Assembly (NCBI GenBank): GCA_016929335.1
Contig: JAFGIY010000037.1
Coordinates: forward strand, 1-64,000
Length of the DNA: 64,000 nucleotides
Source of the DNA: Acidobacteriota bacterium
GTDB taxonomy: Bacteria; Acidobacteriota; UBA6911
Direction of reading: 5' to 3'
A program made the translations under genes and the position numbers. Under the pieces are notes generated by a model. That model saw only the letters and a list, made by a program, of their open reading frames with translations. It did no database searches and was not told the origin of the DNA. Positions 9,302 through 18,218 of this stretch are shown here, piece after piece. How positions within the stretch are numbered: the stretch's first letter is position 1; the number at the start of each line of letters is the position of its first letter.

Positions 9302-9895
9302 ATGGGACAGATCAACCTAGTTGAAATCAACAAAGCTCCTAATTATCTCCAGAACCTGTTTATCCTTTTCTTGGTCATTGCTGTTTGCTTCATATTAGTC
9401 CGAATAGCTCGATTGACATGGCGTCTCTTTTCTCTTCGCAAAAAGCAAGAATTATCCGTCTTTGGTAACCATGATGATGAAGCCATTGCCAAGGCTGCTC
9501 TCAGGGGACTGATTAGAAGGGAATCCATTATTTCGCAGATTCCCCGCGTATTTTCTATCTCGGTCATTGATGCGAAGTACTTATGGCTGTGGGATGTGTG
9601 TTACTCCATGATTAAATCAACCAGAACACTGTCAGTAATAATTGTAATTCTTTCATTTTCTGTCGCTGCCTTAGGATGCTTCGATATTTGCAGTGGTCTC
9701 AGGTATGAAGAAACAGCTGGTATTGCAGGCATTGGAGCCGCTGGTCAAGAAGTATTCTTCGTGCTCGCGATTGGATTAATTGTATCTGCCTTTTTTTACT
9801 GCTTTCCACTCGTATTTGAAGGAACATTATCCCGCAGACTGCGAGACTGGAACTATCTTAAGTCAGGGATCGAAGCGGAATTCAAATCAATGTAA
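9302..9895 (+). CDS. Predicted membrane protein, unknown function
   Basis: This is a 197-residue protein with three hydrophobic helices: one near the N-terminus (LFILFLVIAVCFILV), one near 115-135 (LSVIIVILSFSVAALGCF) and one near 160-180 (VFFVLAIGLIVSAFFYCF). The polar region between the first two is probably cytoplasmic. The ATG at 9302 is chosen because GGGAG lies nine bases upstream; an ATG at 9281 would add seven residues. I do not recognise the family. It lies just downstream of the ATPase/TOPRIM pair but is separated from it by nearly 300 bases, so a link is only suggested by position. Confidence 0.65.
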   Translation: MGQINLVEINKAPNYLQNLFILFLVIAVCFILVRIARLTWRLFSLRKKQELSVFGNHDDEAIAKAALRGLIRRESIISQIPRVFSISVIDAKYLWLWDVCYSMIKSTRTLSVIIVILSFSVAALGCFDICSGLRYEETAGIAGIGAAGQEVFFVLAIGLIVSAFFYCFPLVFEGTLSRRLRDWNYLKSGIEAEFKSM

Positions 9896-10009
9896 TAAAA
9901 GAATACATTCCATGAGCTATTGGTTACTTGCTCGAACGGGACATCAGCATAACAATTCCCAGAATGTTCCCAGAAACTGATAATTATAGATTCAGAATAG
10001 GACCGTCCT

Positions 10010-10660
10010 TCAAACGCTATCCGCTCTTAGCCGTGCCGACAGCGATAGAATAAGCCAGATGATCAATCCATAAAAAAGTGCAGAAACGATTAGAATTCCG
10101 TACCACACAAATGCGATATTTCCTTCCGGCGCAATTGGTTCAATAACCTTCCAAGCCGGAGCTGCCAAAAATTCATTGATTCGATCGCCAATCGTCAGAT
10201 CGTCTCCAAATCTAAATCTAAAGCTATCGGCAATAGAAATATCGATGGCTAATGCGGCACAACCAGCAAAGAGAAGTCGTTTTAGTTGACCGTTATTTTT
10301 AGCAGAAGTTTCCGTTATCTGCGGCCGCATTGTTACCGCCAAAAAGAATATGGCGATGAATATGTCTAATGGGATCAAAACTGGCCTCAAGAACGCAAAA
10401 ACGACAAGTGGATTTAGTATAAAAGCCACCCCAATCATGGCCCAAAAGACCAGCATGCGGTTTTGGTTCCAAATCATGTATGCACAATAGGCTGCTATAA
10501 AACACACTACAAGCCGCAAGAGCACGTAGTTGTAGTAATGATGGTTTCCGATCTCCACCCAATGCCGAATTGGAATTCCCAGAAGGAGTAAAACGGCCGC
10601 AACTATAGATGAAGCTCTTAATTTTGAAGAAAGCATTCTGGTGATGCTCAGAATTCTCAT
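10010..10660 (-). CDS. DUF6804-like integral membrane protein
   Basis: The 216-residue protein has about five hydrophobic helices. The central block (YNYVLLRLVVCFIAAYCAY, a W-rich connector, IGVAFILNPLV, then LIPLDIFIAIFFL) matches from memory the pattern of the small DUF6804 family, whose core reads YYxLLRxVVC...FNPxxP...DxxxAxIF. The C-terminal extension adds a further helix (GILIVSALFYGLIIWLIL). The function of the family is unknown. It stands alone, transcribed toward the preceding membrane protein gene. Confidence 0.65.
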   Translation of the reverse strand: MRILSITRMLSSKLRASSIVAAVLLLLGIPIRHWVEIGNHHYYNYVLLRLVVCFIAAYCAYMIWNQNRMLVFWAMIGVAFILNPLVVFAFLRPVLIPLDIFIAIFFLAVTMRPQITETSAKNNGQLKRLLFAGCAALAIDISIADSFRFRFGDDLTIGDRINEFLAAPAWKVIEPIAPEGNIAFVWYGILIVSALFYGLIIWLILSLSARLRADSV

Positions 10661-10904
10661 GGGCCTTATCCTTCAGGTGATGGTTGCGCATTTCCTATGA
10701 AATATGCATAGAGTCGCGGATAACCATATATGCCTTCTGAAAAGGTCTATCTTACAACGCATGATTTAAAAGAAATAATTACAAATTGCTATGGCACTGC
10801 AATTAATGGCCATAGAAACGGAAGAAGTCGTGACAACTCCCAAGAAACGCGCATCCAGGAAGTGTCCTGCATTGAGGCTTCGTGAGGCCCATTGGGGCAA
10901 TGGC

Positions 10905-11129
10905 TTAGAGGAGTTGTTGTAAGTCTTCGCGACTCAGGTCACAATCGAGGAGATTTTTCGCCAGAAGGCCGGGTCCGATGATTTCACCTGAGTGAGCGGG
11001 AACCACTGTGACGCGGCCATCCGGATGCTGTAGGAAATGATGGCTGCCCTTGATGCGAATCACATTGAATCCGGCGTTGCACAGAGCAACTATGATTTCC
11101 TTTCCCGTCAGCCTCGGGAGCCGGGTCAT
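10905..11129 (-). CDS. hicA: HicA-type mRNA interferase toxin
   Basis: The 74-residue protein is a double-stranded RNA-binding fold HicA/YcfA toxin. It opens with LTGKEIIVALCNAGF and carries the catalytic-type segment IKGSHHFLQHPDG, with the conserved His, followed by VVPAHSGEIIGPGLL. HicA cleaves mRNA independently of the ribosome and is neutralised by HicB. Its start overlaps the end of hicB by four bases. The antitoxin comes first here, reversed relative to the classical hicAB order but common in other loci. Length is normal, so the toxin looks intact. Confidence 0.92.
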   Translation of the reverse strand: MTRLPRLTGKEIIVALCNAGFNVIRIKGSHHFLQHPDGRVTVVPAHSGEIIGPGLLAKNLLDCDLSREDLQQLL

Positions 11130-11341
11130 GACGTCACGCTGATAGTTTGCACGCCAACAAAATCAAGCGGCTCCAAACTGTCCAGCTGAGCTTCCAAACA
11201 CAATTCGGCGGCCTCTCGGATCCGGATCATGAGTTCGTCCAAGGAACGAGCTTGCGAATGACAGCCCCGTAATTCCGGTATGGTTCCAATGTAGTATCCC
11301 TCAGCATCGCGCTCGATAATTACGCTAAAATTCCTGGTCAT
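11126..11341 (-). CDS. hicB: HicB-type antitoxin
   Basis: The 71-residue protein has the HicB partial RNase H fold: FSVIIERDAEGYYIGTIPELRGCHSQARSLDEL, then a helix IREAAELCLEA. It binds and blocks HicA. It lacks a C-terminal DNA-binding domain of MetJ/Arc or HTH type, so autoregulation would need another factor. It is first in a two-gene operon with hicA (4-bp overlap). Start at 11341 follows a GGAG-type site (GGAGGAGAAT in coding orientation). Confidence 0.92.
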   Translation of the reverse strand: MTRNFSVIIERDAEGYYIGTIPELRGCHSQARSLDELMIRIREAAELCLEAQLDSLEPLDFVGVQTISVTS

Positions 11342-11998
11342 TCTTCTCCTCCAGATATGCCTATTGTACCTCGATAGCCTTCAAAAATCCCTTTTGTGTC
11401 AATTCGTTTGAGCGTATTGCAGCTTAGGTGTGGCTGTTAATTGACCCAAGATTTTCTGGCAATTGCTTGTGTCCTTCCGGCAGATGACAGTAGGGAACGT
11501 GAAACGGCGTTGTGGGTAACTTCAAGATCAGCGCAGAAAAGTGTGGGATCGGCTACGCCAATCATCCAGAAACAGCCGGGCAAGAACGAAAGGAAAGTTG
11601 CGGTACAGGTATAAAATTTTGGGAAAAAATTCGTGGGAGGCGAGATAAGGATTTCCGTCGAGCACCCCTTTCAATGAATGAAACCGCCCTTTCCTGCTTT
11701 ATACGGGGTTATTTTATTTGAATCGGGAGTTGTGGCCGAAACGCGCCTGATTGGGTTCTAACAAGCGCTAGCCTATTCAAGGACTTACCTGAAAGGATCT
11801 GCAAAATATATAACGGTTGGCGGGCCAAACAGGCGAGTATCGGTTAGCTGATGCTGAGACTACTCGCAATAGATAAAGAAGCTGAGCGCCGACAGCTGAA
11901 AGCGCGCTGCATCCGCGAATCCTCGAAAACCCGGTGGCGCCCATGGGTCGCGGTGCTTTGCGCTTTCAGCTCGTAAAATGCCTCTTTCCGGATGTGGA
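11342..11998. other. Intergenic region between hicB and the selenoprotein pair
   Basis: About 650 bases with no gene I can support. A 69-codon forward frame at 11512-11721 has no ribosome site and no recognisable sequence. Copies of the CTGAAAGC palindromic repeat lie near 11886-11910 and 11957-11972, next to the 3' end of the downstream UGSC gene. Nothing else is seen. Confidence 0.5.
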
Positions 11999-13711
11999 CT
12001 ACCGCCACTTGTCAATCTGTATGGACTGGGAAGGCACCATGCCGCCCATACTGAAATAGTTGTTGTTGGATCCGCCGGTGACGACTACGGTAAACGTCCC
12101 GCCGGCGCTGCGCGTACCGCTGTTGAGATTCCCGCCCATGGCAGGCTTGGCACCAGGCGGTCGACCCGTTACCCATTCCGTAAGCTTTTCCACGGTATCG
12201 TATCCGGCATCCTTAACGAAGTTGGCAATCGGGGGACTCAGAACGGCGCAAGTTCCAAACAACCATCCGTCCTGTGTGCTGTAGATCTCTTTGATAATCC
12301 CGGGATAATCCATGTTCGGTCCCCAGGCAGTTGCTGCCCAGTTCTTGGCGGAAAGAATGCCCCACCCCATAAACAGGGTAACGATATTCTCGCCTTCTTT
12401 GAATCCGCGCCTCACAGACAGCGGCTTGAAGGGAGATCTCAGTTCATTTTCGGCCATGATAATTCCGATCAGGTTCATGGGATTGCCGATCGTGCCCATG
12501 TAGGTCGTTCCGACTTTGCCGCAGTTCCCGCCATTGATGGAAAGCAGGCTCCATGCTCTTCCAATCGTCGTATTGGCGTGTGCATAGGGACCTACGGCGC
12601 CCTCTTCGTAATTAAGCCCGATCTCATCGCGGATCTTTCCATTGATTACGGCGCCCGCCATGAAGCCGTTGTCGGAAACATTGACGGCCGTCTGGCCGGT
12701 TGAACCCAGCGCCAGGATGACCGGGAAATATTCCGGTTTAGCGCCCGCCATGACTGCATTAATCGCGGCAACCTTTACCGTATAAGTCCAGTTTTCACCG
12801 GCCTCAGATCCCGGATTCATTTTGCCGAGCACCTCGTCGGGGTCGTGGCTGGTCGCTTTCAGCATTTCATTGACTTTGTCTTCGGTAGGCAAAACCACGG
12901 GCAGGAAGTCCGTGTATCTCTTTTCCAGGAACAGCTTCTGAAGCTCATCCGGAGTGCCGGTATAGGTCGCCGGCCCCATATCTTTCTTCACTACTCCGGT
13001 TTTCTTCTCTTCGGCAGTCAGGGGTTTGGTCAAATTTTCCACCAGTTCCTTCATTACCGGTTTTCCTGTAATCGGATTATTGCCTTCCACAATCTGCTTC
13101 CTGATTTGCTCGTTCGTCTTAGCCCAGACCGGGCCGCGGAAATACTGGATTCGGAGGCCGGGCATGCCGAGGTTTAATGCCACCTCTTTTTCCTGTTTTG
13201 CAAACTCGGTCAGGATGAGAGGCACTGCGGGTTTTTTCATTTTGGACTCGATTTCAAATGAGAGGCGAACCGCCGCTGGAGCGCAGAGGCTTCAATGGCC
13301 CAGCCCGACAATGGCGGCGTCCCCTTTTTCAGAAATCTCAGTCCACAGGGCCGGGCTTACAGCCGACAACTGGGCCCCGCTCCGATTGTCCTTATACACA
13401 ATGTTGGTTTTGGGATAATTGGCCTTGAACCATTTCATCATCTCATCCATCAGACGATCGGTTCCGATATAGCCGGTATTAATAAAATAGAGGGTCTTGC
13501 CGTCCAGCGTGTCCAGGCGCGACGCCTGCGGTATCAACGTGATCGGCGGCGGCGTGCCCATTGGATTGAGCACCGTAATGTTTGGCATAACCACCGGTCT
13601 GTTGGACGAAGCCGCCCTCTTTCCCTGCGCATAGGGCTGATTGCTCAGCATGGAAACAGTGCAAACAAGGCCTATGCACAAAATTGTAATCACAGCGATA
13701 CGCAGTTTCAT
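11999..13711 (-). CDS. Exported UGSC-type selenoprotein (paralogue 2, Sec140) with large C-terminal module
   Basis: Read through one in-frame UGA (13294-13292), this is a 570-residue protein. Residues 1-30 are a signal peptide (start ATG 13711 with GGGAGGAA upstream). An N-terminal flavodoxin-like half (LDTLDGKTLYFINTGYIG) ends in GLGH, then U140-S-L-C, and continues in frame for 17 sense codons into MKKPAVPLILTEFA. The frame is the same on both sides, and the paralogue upstream has its UGA at the equivalent site, so this is not a frameshift. The C-terminal ~400 residues contain YTDFLPVVLPTED, INAVMAGAKPEYFPVI and GTIGNPMNLIG, shared with the paralogue, and are of unknown function. U-x-x-C suggests thiol/selenol redox chemistry outside the cytoplasm. 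Sec insertion machinery is not encoded in this window. Confidence 0.85.
13292..13294 (-). other. Recoded UGA (selenocysteine codon) in UGSC paralogue 2
   Basis: The codon reads TGA on the minus strand, flanked by a His codon before and Ser-Leu-Cys codons after. The reading frame stays open for 139 codons upstream and 430 downstream. The immediate downstream RNA is GC-rich, but I could not pick out a single convincing SECIS hairpin by eye. Confidence 0.82.
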
Positions 13712-13765
13712 GCGCGATTCCTCCCTATAGATAGTTAAAATGCATATTACAATCAACGATCCGAA

Positions 13766-13811
13766 TTCTTTGAGACTTTGAGTCTTAGAGTTATACCAAC
13801 TCCAAGCCTCC
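13766..13811. repeat. Palindromic repeat, GAGTCTT/AAGACTC family
   Basis: Inverted units TTTGAGTCTT and CCAAGCCTCC lie in the 118-base gap between the two UGSC genes. Relatives occur at about 40248-40301, 47216-47273, 56701-56751 and 58068-58118. Confidence 0.6.
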
Positions 13812-13829
13812 AAGAAATATTTGCTCCTC

Positions 13830-15542
13830 TTAATACGGAGCGTATGCGGGAACGACGTCTCTATATTTCGCGACCAGTTTATCCCAGTTGCGCGGCAGCA
13901 CGATTTTCCTGGTCACGAAATCATTTTGAATGCCGCCGACACTTCGCAGCGCCGCCATCCATGCCCCCGGCCCGCCCGCTACCAGGACCATCAGGCCCGA
14001 AGGATCGACGATCCGCGGAGGCATTGAAAGGACGTCCGCGTCCTTCTTTCTCACCGGGACAAGGGAAGGCGCATTCTCGATAACGTACTTCTTGAGCTTT
14101 TCCTTTGTCCAGCCGGCATCCGCAAGAATTTTAGCGTGCGAAGGAATCACGATCAGGCAGGACATGTTCCATGGCTGCAGGTTCGCCAGCGCCTGCGCAA
14201 TCCCTTCCGCGCCGGTATCCATCGGAACGCTTTGCAGGAAGTTATTGGGGAAAAACACGGTTACGGTATTGTCTTCTTTCCTGAATCCCCGCTCCACCTG
14301 CAGCGGCTCCCACGGTGTTTCTTCCTCATTCTCGCCGATTACAAGGCTGTATTTGGAAGGGTTGCCGACAACGCCCATGTCCTCGACGCCTTTCCTCGCT
14401 CCGCCGATGTTCTTGACGATCAATCCAACGGCTCGCCCGATGGCGGAATTGGCAATATTCCCGGGGCTGAGAGAACCCGAACCGGAATTGATGTGGATAT
14501 CGTGCCGTATCGGCCCGTTGATAGCGAAGAAAGGAGCCCAGGACCCGGTGCTCACTTCGAAAGTATCGAAGCGCGTCTTCTGGTCCGCGAGAGCTTCCAC
14601 CGCGGCGATCAACACCGGCATATGCGTCGGCAGCGCTCCCGCCATAACCGCGTTTATGGCGATCTTTTCAACGGTGGCTTTGCCTAACCGCGGAATAACC
14701 TTTGCCACCACATGACCCGCAGGCAGATCCGTGCCGGTCAGCATCTCCGACAGGGCTTCTTCAGTAGGCGGCACAATCGGCAGACCGTCGGTCCAGCCGT
14801 TTTTATAATAGAAACGATTTACTTCCTCGAAGTTTCCCTTGAAAGCCACTCTGGGAGACGGGACTGCCTTTGATTTCGGCGATTTTTCCTCGGCAGTCAG
14901 CGGTGTGGTCAATGATTCCACGATGCCCGGCATCGCGGCAGCGGTGCCCGCATCGATATCGGCTTTAACCGTCGTTTCATTTGCTACGTTCAAAGGAAGA
15001 ACCCGGATTCCGGGGACTCCTCTGCTGGATGCAGCCGAATGAGCGTCTGCAATAAATCCGGGATGCGCCAGTAACACGACCGGCGTGCCAAAGTCCTCGA
15101 TCGCGATTGCGTTATATACGAGGAACTTTGTGCAGGACCCTCAATCTCCGACCGAGAGGATGACGGCATCGACCTCTTTGGCCCATGCCTCAAACTTGTC
15201 CTTATTTTTCGTCTCAACGACCGAGACATTCCACTCGGTAGAAACGAAGTAGCTTATCCGGGTGTCGGGATACATGGCTTTCAGTCTTCTTTCAACCGAC
15301 TCGCCGATGGGCCTGGCAGCTCGCTTGTAGTTGACGAATAAGCCGATCTTTTTACCCGCCAGGGTGTCCAGTCTCTTCGCGGTGAGCCCTCTGAGCGGTA
15401 TGGGATCCACTTCCGCCCACGGGCTGAGGACTTGATACTTCGGTCCCGATTTGTTTTGAGCAAACAGCACATTGGAGGAATCCGGGATTGCCGTCAGAAA
15501 GACGGCCGCTCCCAGGATCAAAAGCAACTTCAATCCGGGCAT
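13830..15542 (-). CDS. Exported UGSC-type selenoprotein (paralogue 1, Sec134) with large C-terminal module
   Basis: Read through one UGA (15143-15141), this is a 570-residue protein. ATG 15542 has AAGGAGAG upstream and begins a signal peptide (PGLKLLLILGAAVFL, cleavage after FAQ). The N-terminal domain (LDTLAGKKIGLFVNYKR ... VDAVILSVGD) is followed by U134-G-S-C-T and then in-frame FLVYNAIAIEDFGTPVVLLAHPGF. This is the defining layout of the UGSC (seleno)protein family, where the second half carries a GTPVVLL strand. The C-terminal ~400 residues hold NGWTDGLPIVPPTEE, KIAINAVMAGALPTH, SGSGSLSPGNIANSAIGRA and PWEPLQVERGF. This recurring but uncharacterised module has no enzyme motif I can name. 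It is followed after 118 bases by the paralogue and probably shares its transcript. Confidence 0.9.
15141..15143 (-). other. Recoded UGA (selenocysteine codon) in UGSC paralogue 1
   Basis: TGA lies between Gly-Asp and Gly-Ser-Cys codons, giving the exact D-U-G-S-C motif. A possible hairpin pairs TCCTCG (15124-15119) with CGAGGA (15099-15094), leaving a 19-base loop about 20 bases after the UGA, in the range used by bacterial SECIS elements. This fold is a by-eye candidate only. Confidence 0.88.
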
Positions 15543-15627
15543 GGCGCTTCTCTCCTTCTCAATCTGATATTCCATATGATCATTCCCGGCATGGACCGTC
15601 AAGTGTGATGGTTAATAAAGATTAAAA

Positions 15628-16722
15628 TCAACGGTGTGCCAGAAGCGGCGACAGGCAAAAATTGGAGGAGCTTGTGCGGATGGTGATGGTCTTGCGATTC
15701 CGACCGTCCAAATCCATCGAGTATATTCTCCAGACACCATCATCATTGGAGCAAAAAATAATCCTCCTGCCGTCGGGCGCGAAAGTGGCATTCGCAATGC
15801 TCCGCGACCCTGATCCCGCCGAGAGCAGCACCCGCTTTTGACCGTTCGGGTCGATGAGACTCGCTGTGTTGGCTGACTGCAGAAGCAACATGCTGCCGTC
15901 GGGCGACCACAGGACGTATGAAACCCTTCCCTTCGCCACGCGTCTCCGGCGGGCACCGTCGGCGGAGATAACGACAACGCCGGAATCCTCTGCATCCGCA
16001 TCATTCTTTGGGTGTGCGACGTAAGCAATCGATCTTCCATCAGGGGACCAGACGGGGCGGAAATCAATCGTATTGCCCTCCGTCAACCGTTCACTTCTCC
16101 CGCCATCGGAGCTTATGAGATAAATTCCGCAGTTTTCGCCGATTCCGAATCCGACTGCCAGGCGAGCGCCGTCCGGTGACCAGGAAGCAGAACAATTGCG
16201 TCCGGATCCCGGCAATCGGTTTAGCGCTCCGCTCTGCGTGTCGAACACGTACACATAAGCCAGGGGGCGCACCGTCCCGTTCAGTACTTCAGGCAAGTCC
16301 CGGTCCGGGCTTTCGTATGCAGAGATGAAAAAGAGGCGCCGGCTGTCGGGAGCCCATCCGAAGTCCATGACAGGAAAATCAAGGAGCCGCTTCTGGTTCT
16401 CGCCTGTCGCATCCATGACATAGAGCAAATACTCATTGATCATGCGGTACTTCTTCAGAATGGATTCATCCTCGCTGTGCACGGTGTAGAATGCGAGCCT
16501 CTTCCCGTCAGGAGACCAGGATGCAAACCGGACTTGCGCCATCTTATCATCGATGAGAGTTTTCGATCCCGTGGTGTCGGAGTTCATCGAAACAATCCCG
16601 TGCTGCCCTTTCATGCTTGGTACAAAGGCGACTTTATAGCCTTCCGCGCCTCCTGGAGGCTGCGAACAACCCGCGCAAAGAAGAAGGGAGAAAAGAGCAA
16701 TCCCTATTCCAATCCTGTTCAC
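15628..16722 (-). CDS. TolB-like beta-propeller lipoprotein
   Basis: The 364-residue product has a lipoprotein signal peptide with lipobox LLCAGC (Cys about 19), so it is a membrane-anchored exported protein. It then carries six PD40/WD40-like blades, each with W/F-S/A-P-D-G/S-x-R (FASWSPDGKRLAFYT, WAPDSRRLFF, ASWSPDGARLAV, VWSPDGRSIAYVA, LWSPDGSMLLL, TFAPDGRRIIFCS). Such propellers bind proteins or ligands; no catalytic domain is attached. It precedes the UGSC pair by 85 bases on the same strand and could share a transcript with it, though nothing else links them. Confidence 0.85.
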   Translation of the reverse strand: MNRIGIGIALFSLLLCAGCSQPPGGAEGYKVAFVPSMKGQHGIVSMNSDTTGSKTLIDDKMAQVRFASWSPDGKRLAFYTVHSEDESILKKYRMINEYLLYVMDATGENQKRLLDFPVMDFGWAPDSRRLFFISAYESPDRDLPEVLNGTVRPLAYVYVFDTQSGALNRLPGSGRNCSASWSPDGARLAVGFGIGENCGIYLISSDGGRSERLTEGNTIDFRPVWSPDGRSIAYVAHPKNDADAEDSGVVVISADGARRRRVAKGRVSYVLWSPDGSMLLLQSANTASLIDPNGQKRVLLSAGSGSRSIANATFAPDGRRIIFCSNDDGVWRIYSMDLDGRNRKTITIRTSSSNFCLSPLLAHR

Positions 16723-17247
16723 ACTCGCTCCTGTCTATCCAGGTGATTATTGCTTCCATATTCGTGCACTTGGAAGAGAAAAGCCAGCCCGAATTAATAT
16801 GGGGAAAGTCACCAGTGTCCCCATAGAAAGCAATCGACTTCGCCTGTAAGGCATTAGCCTGCCCACTCAGCCGCATCAATTTTATATCTCGGGGTCGGGG
16901 TCGGAGTCGGTATCGGGGTCGGCTTTTAGTCATGTAACATATCCATTGTTCTCGCACTTAACATCATTTCCATTCGATCCCGATTCCGACCCCGACCCCG
17001 ATAAATGCTTTTATTTGTCGAATATCCTTCCATATCAAGGGCACGCCGGAGCGGCTTGGCATATCAGGACCGCCCGGCCATAGCCCGTGGATTCAGCCGG
17101 CACAAATCAGGACAGCATTAATCGTTAATATGGGATTCCCTAACAAATGGAGTAGAATAGACAAATCTGAACGATCAACGGCGCTTTTGACCATTTGCCT
17201 TTTATTTAATATTTTGTTTGCCACCTGCTCACAGAGGAGGAACTCAC
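16723..17247. other. Intergenic region with MITE-like copy
   Basis: The divergent gap between the propeller lipoprotein and the small secreted protein contains a damaged copy of the GGGGTCGG repeat element (listed separately). The rest shows no gene. The forward gene at 17248 has a strong ribosome site. Confidence 0.5.
16799..17001. mobile_element. Degenerate copy of MITE-like element
   Basis: The left end (about 16799-16824) resembles the terminal repeat of the intact element at 36989-37244. Next comes the same AAAGCAATCGAC segment and the internal inverted pair of GGGGTCGG units (about 16890-16923 and 16976-17001). The right terminal repeat is missing. Differences within the left end suggest an older, decayed insertion. 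Confidence 0.7.
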
Positions 17248-17595
17248 ATGAAATATATTTCACTCGTTGCAGCATTTCTGCTTCTGTCCGGTATTGCCTT
17301 AGCCGCCGATATCGACGGGAAATGGACCGGAGAAATTGTCGGCCAGGGCATGGAAATCTCCTTCACGTTCAAGGCAGAGGGATCGACGCTGACCGGTGTC
17401 CATATAGTCAATGGACAGGAAACTCCCATAAAAGATGGGAAAATCGACGGCAACAATATTTCATTTACGGTCACATTGGATCTTGGCGGGGAGGCAAAGA
17501 TACCGCACAAGGGGACCATCTCCGGCGATCAAATTAAAATGACGTACGAAATGATGGAACAACCCGGCGAAATCCTTCTCAAGAGAGCCAAGTGA
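17248..17595 (+). CDS. Small secreted protein, unknown function
   Basis: The 115-residue product begins at ATG 17248, eight bases after a GAGGAGG ribosome site, with signal peptide MKYISLVAAFLLLSGIALAA. The mature ~95 residues are beta-rich (DIDGKWTGEIVGQGMEISFTF, then GSTLTGVHI and ISFTVTL). This resembles the small lipocalin-like or DUF-type secreted beta-sandwich proteins common in Acidobacteria and Bacteroidetes, in which a W-x-G start is followed by alternating strands. No ligand or partner can be named. It stands alone. Confidence 0.75.
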   Translation: MKYISLVAAFLLLSGIALAADIDGKWTGEIVGQGMEISFTFKAEGSTLTGVHIVNGQETPIKDGKIDGNNISFTVTLDLGGEAKIPHKGTISGDQIKMTYEMMEQPGEILLKRAK

Positions 17596-18218
17596 TCGGG
17601 CGCTTGTCCTTTGAGAACAGCGGTTGAAAACCGGCAGCGGATAGTTTCTGAAGAGACTGCCTTTCCATTAAACATGGTTTAGTAACTCAGGCTATCGCGC
17701 CGATGCGATGAACGCTCAAAACTCCCCGAACGAGTTGAAGCGAGGCCCCGATTCAAGCAGGCATGCGGTGAATCATACGGGTCGCGGCTTCAGTCGCGAC
17801 CTGCATGAAGTTGTCGTTTTTGCGCCCGTAGCGGCCTGGATTTGTGGATTGTGTCATCGTCGCTGCTGTTTTAAAATCCCGCTTTCTCGCGCCGGGCGCT
17901 GTAGATTCTCTGCAGCGCCTTTTCAAGCACCGGGACTGGACAGACTATCTTCCCGTGATCCTCGCGCTGACCGGCCGGCAGTTGAATATTTGATGTAGCA
18001 GAGTATCTCTGAAGTGCCCCAACCCCGAGCAGCAGATGCATAAGAAAACAGACAAGGAAAATTCAACGGCAAGCCACAATTTCCGAAACTCAGTCGAGTT
18101 TGATGGTTGAATATCAGGCCTCTATCACAATAATCGTGTGGCCTTGAATACCAATTGAGCGCCCACCGCTCCATCGAGTTTTAGCCAGGCGTGTGTCCCA
18201 TAAATGACTTGCATGCCA
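17596..18218. repeat. Intergenic region with palindromic repeat
   Basis: About 620 bases without a supported gene. Bases 17737-17800 match the left half of the 108-bp palindromic element at 38607-38714, including GTCGCGGCTTCAGTCGCGAC at 17781-17800. Other stretches are unique and show no coding potential I trust. Confidence 0.6.

Noticed and set aside
11512-11721. A 69-codon forward ORF between hicB and the UGSC genes
   Set aside because: No ribosome site and no similarity recognised; base composition matches surrounding noncoding sequence.
13240-13294. Reading the UGSC genes as pseudogenes with a nonsense mutation
   Set aside because: Two tandem paralogues have the stop at the same site, the codon is TGA in both, the frame is identical on each side, and family motifs run across it. 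Nonsense mutations would not coincide this way.
17708-17998. A 96-codon forward ORF
   Set aside because: It overlaps the palindromic repeat element at 17737-17800, which explains the open frame.
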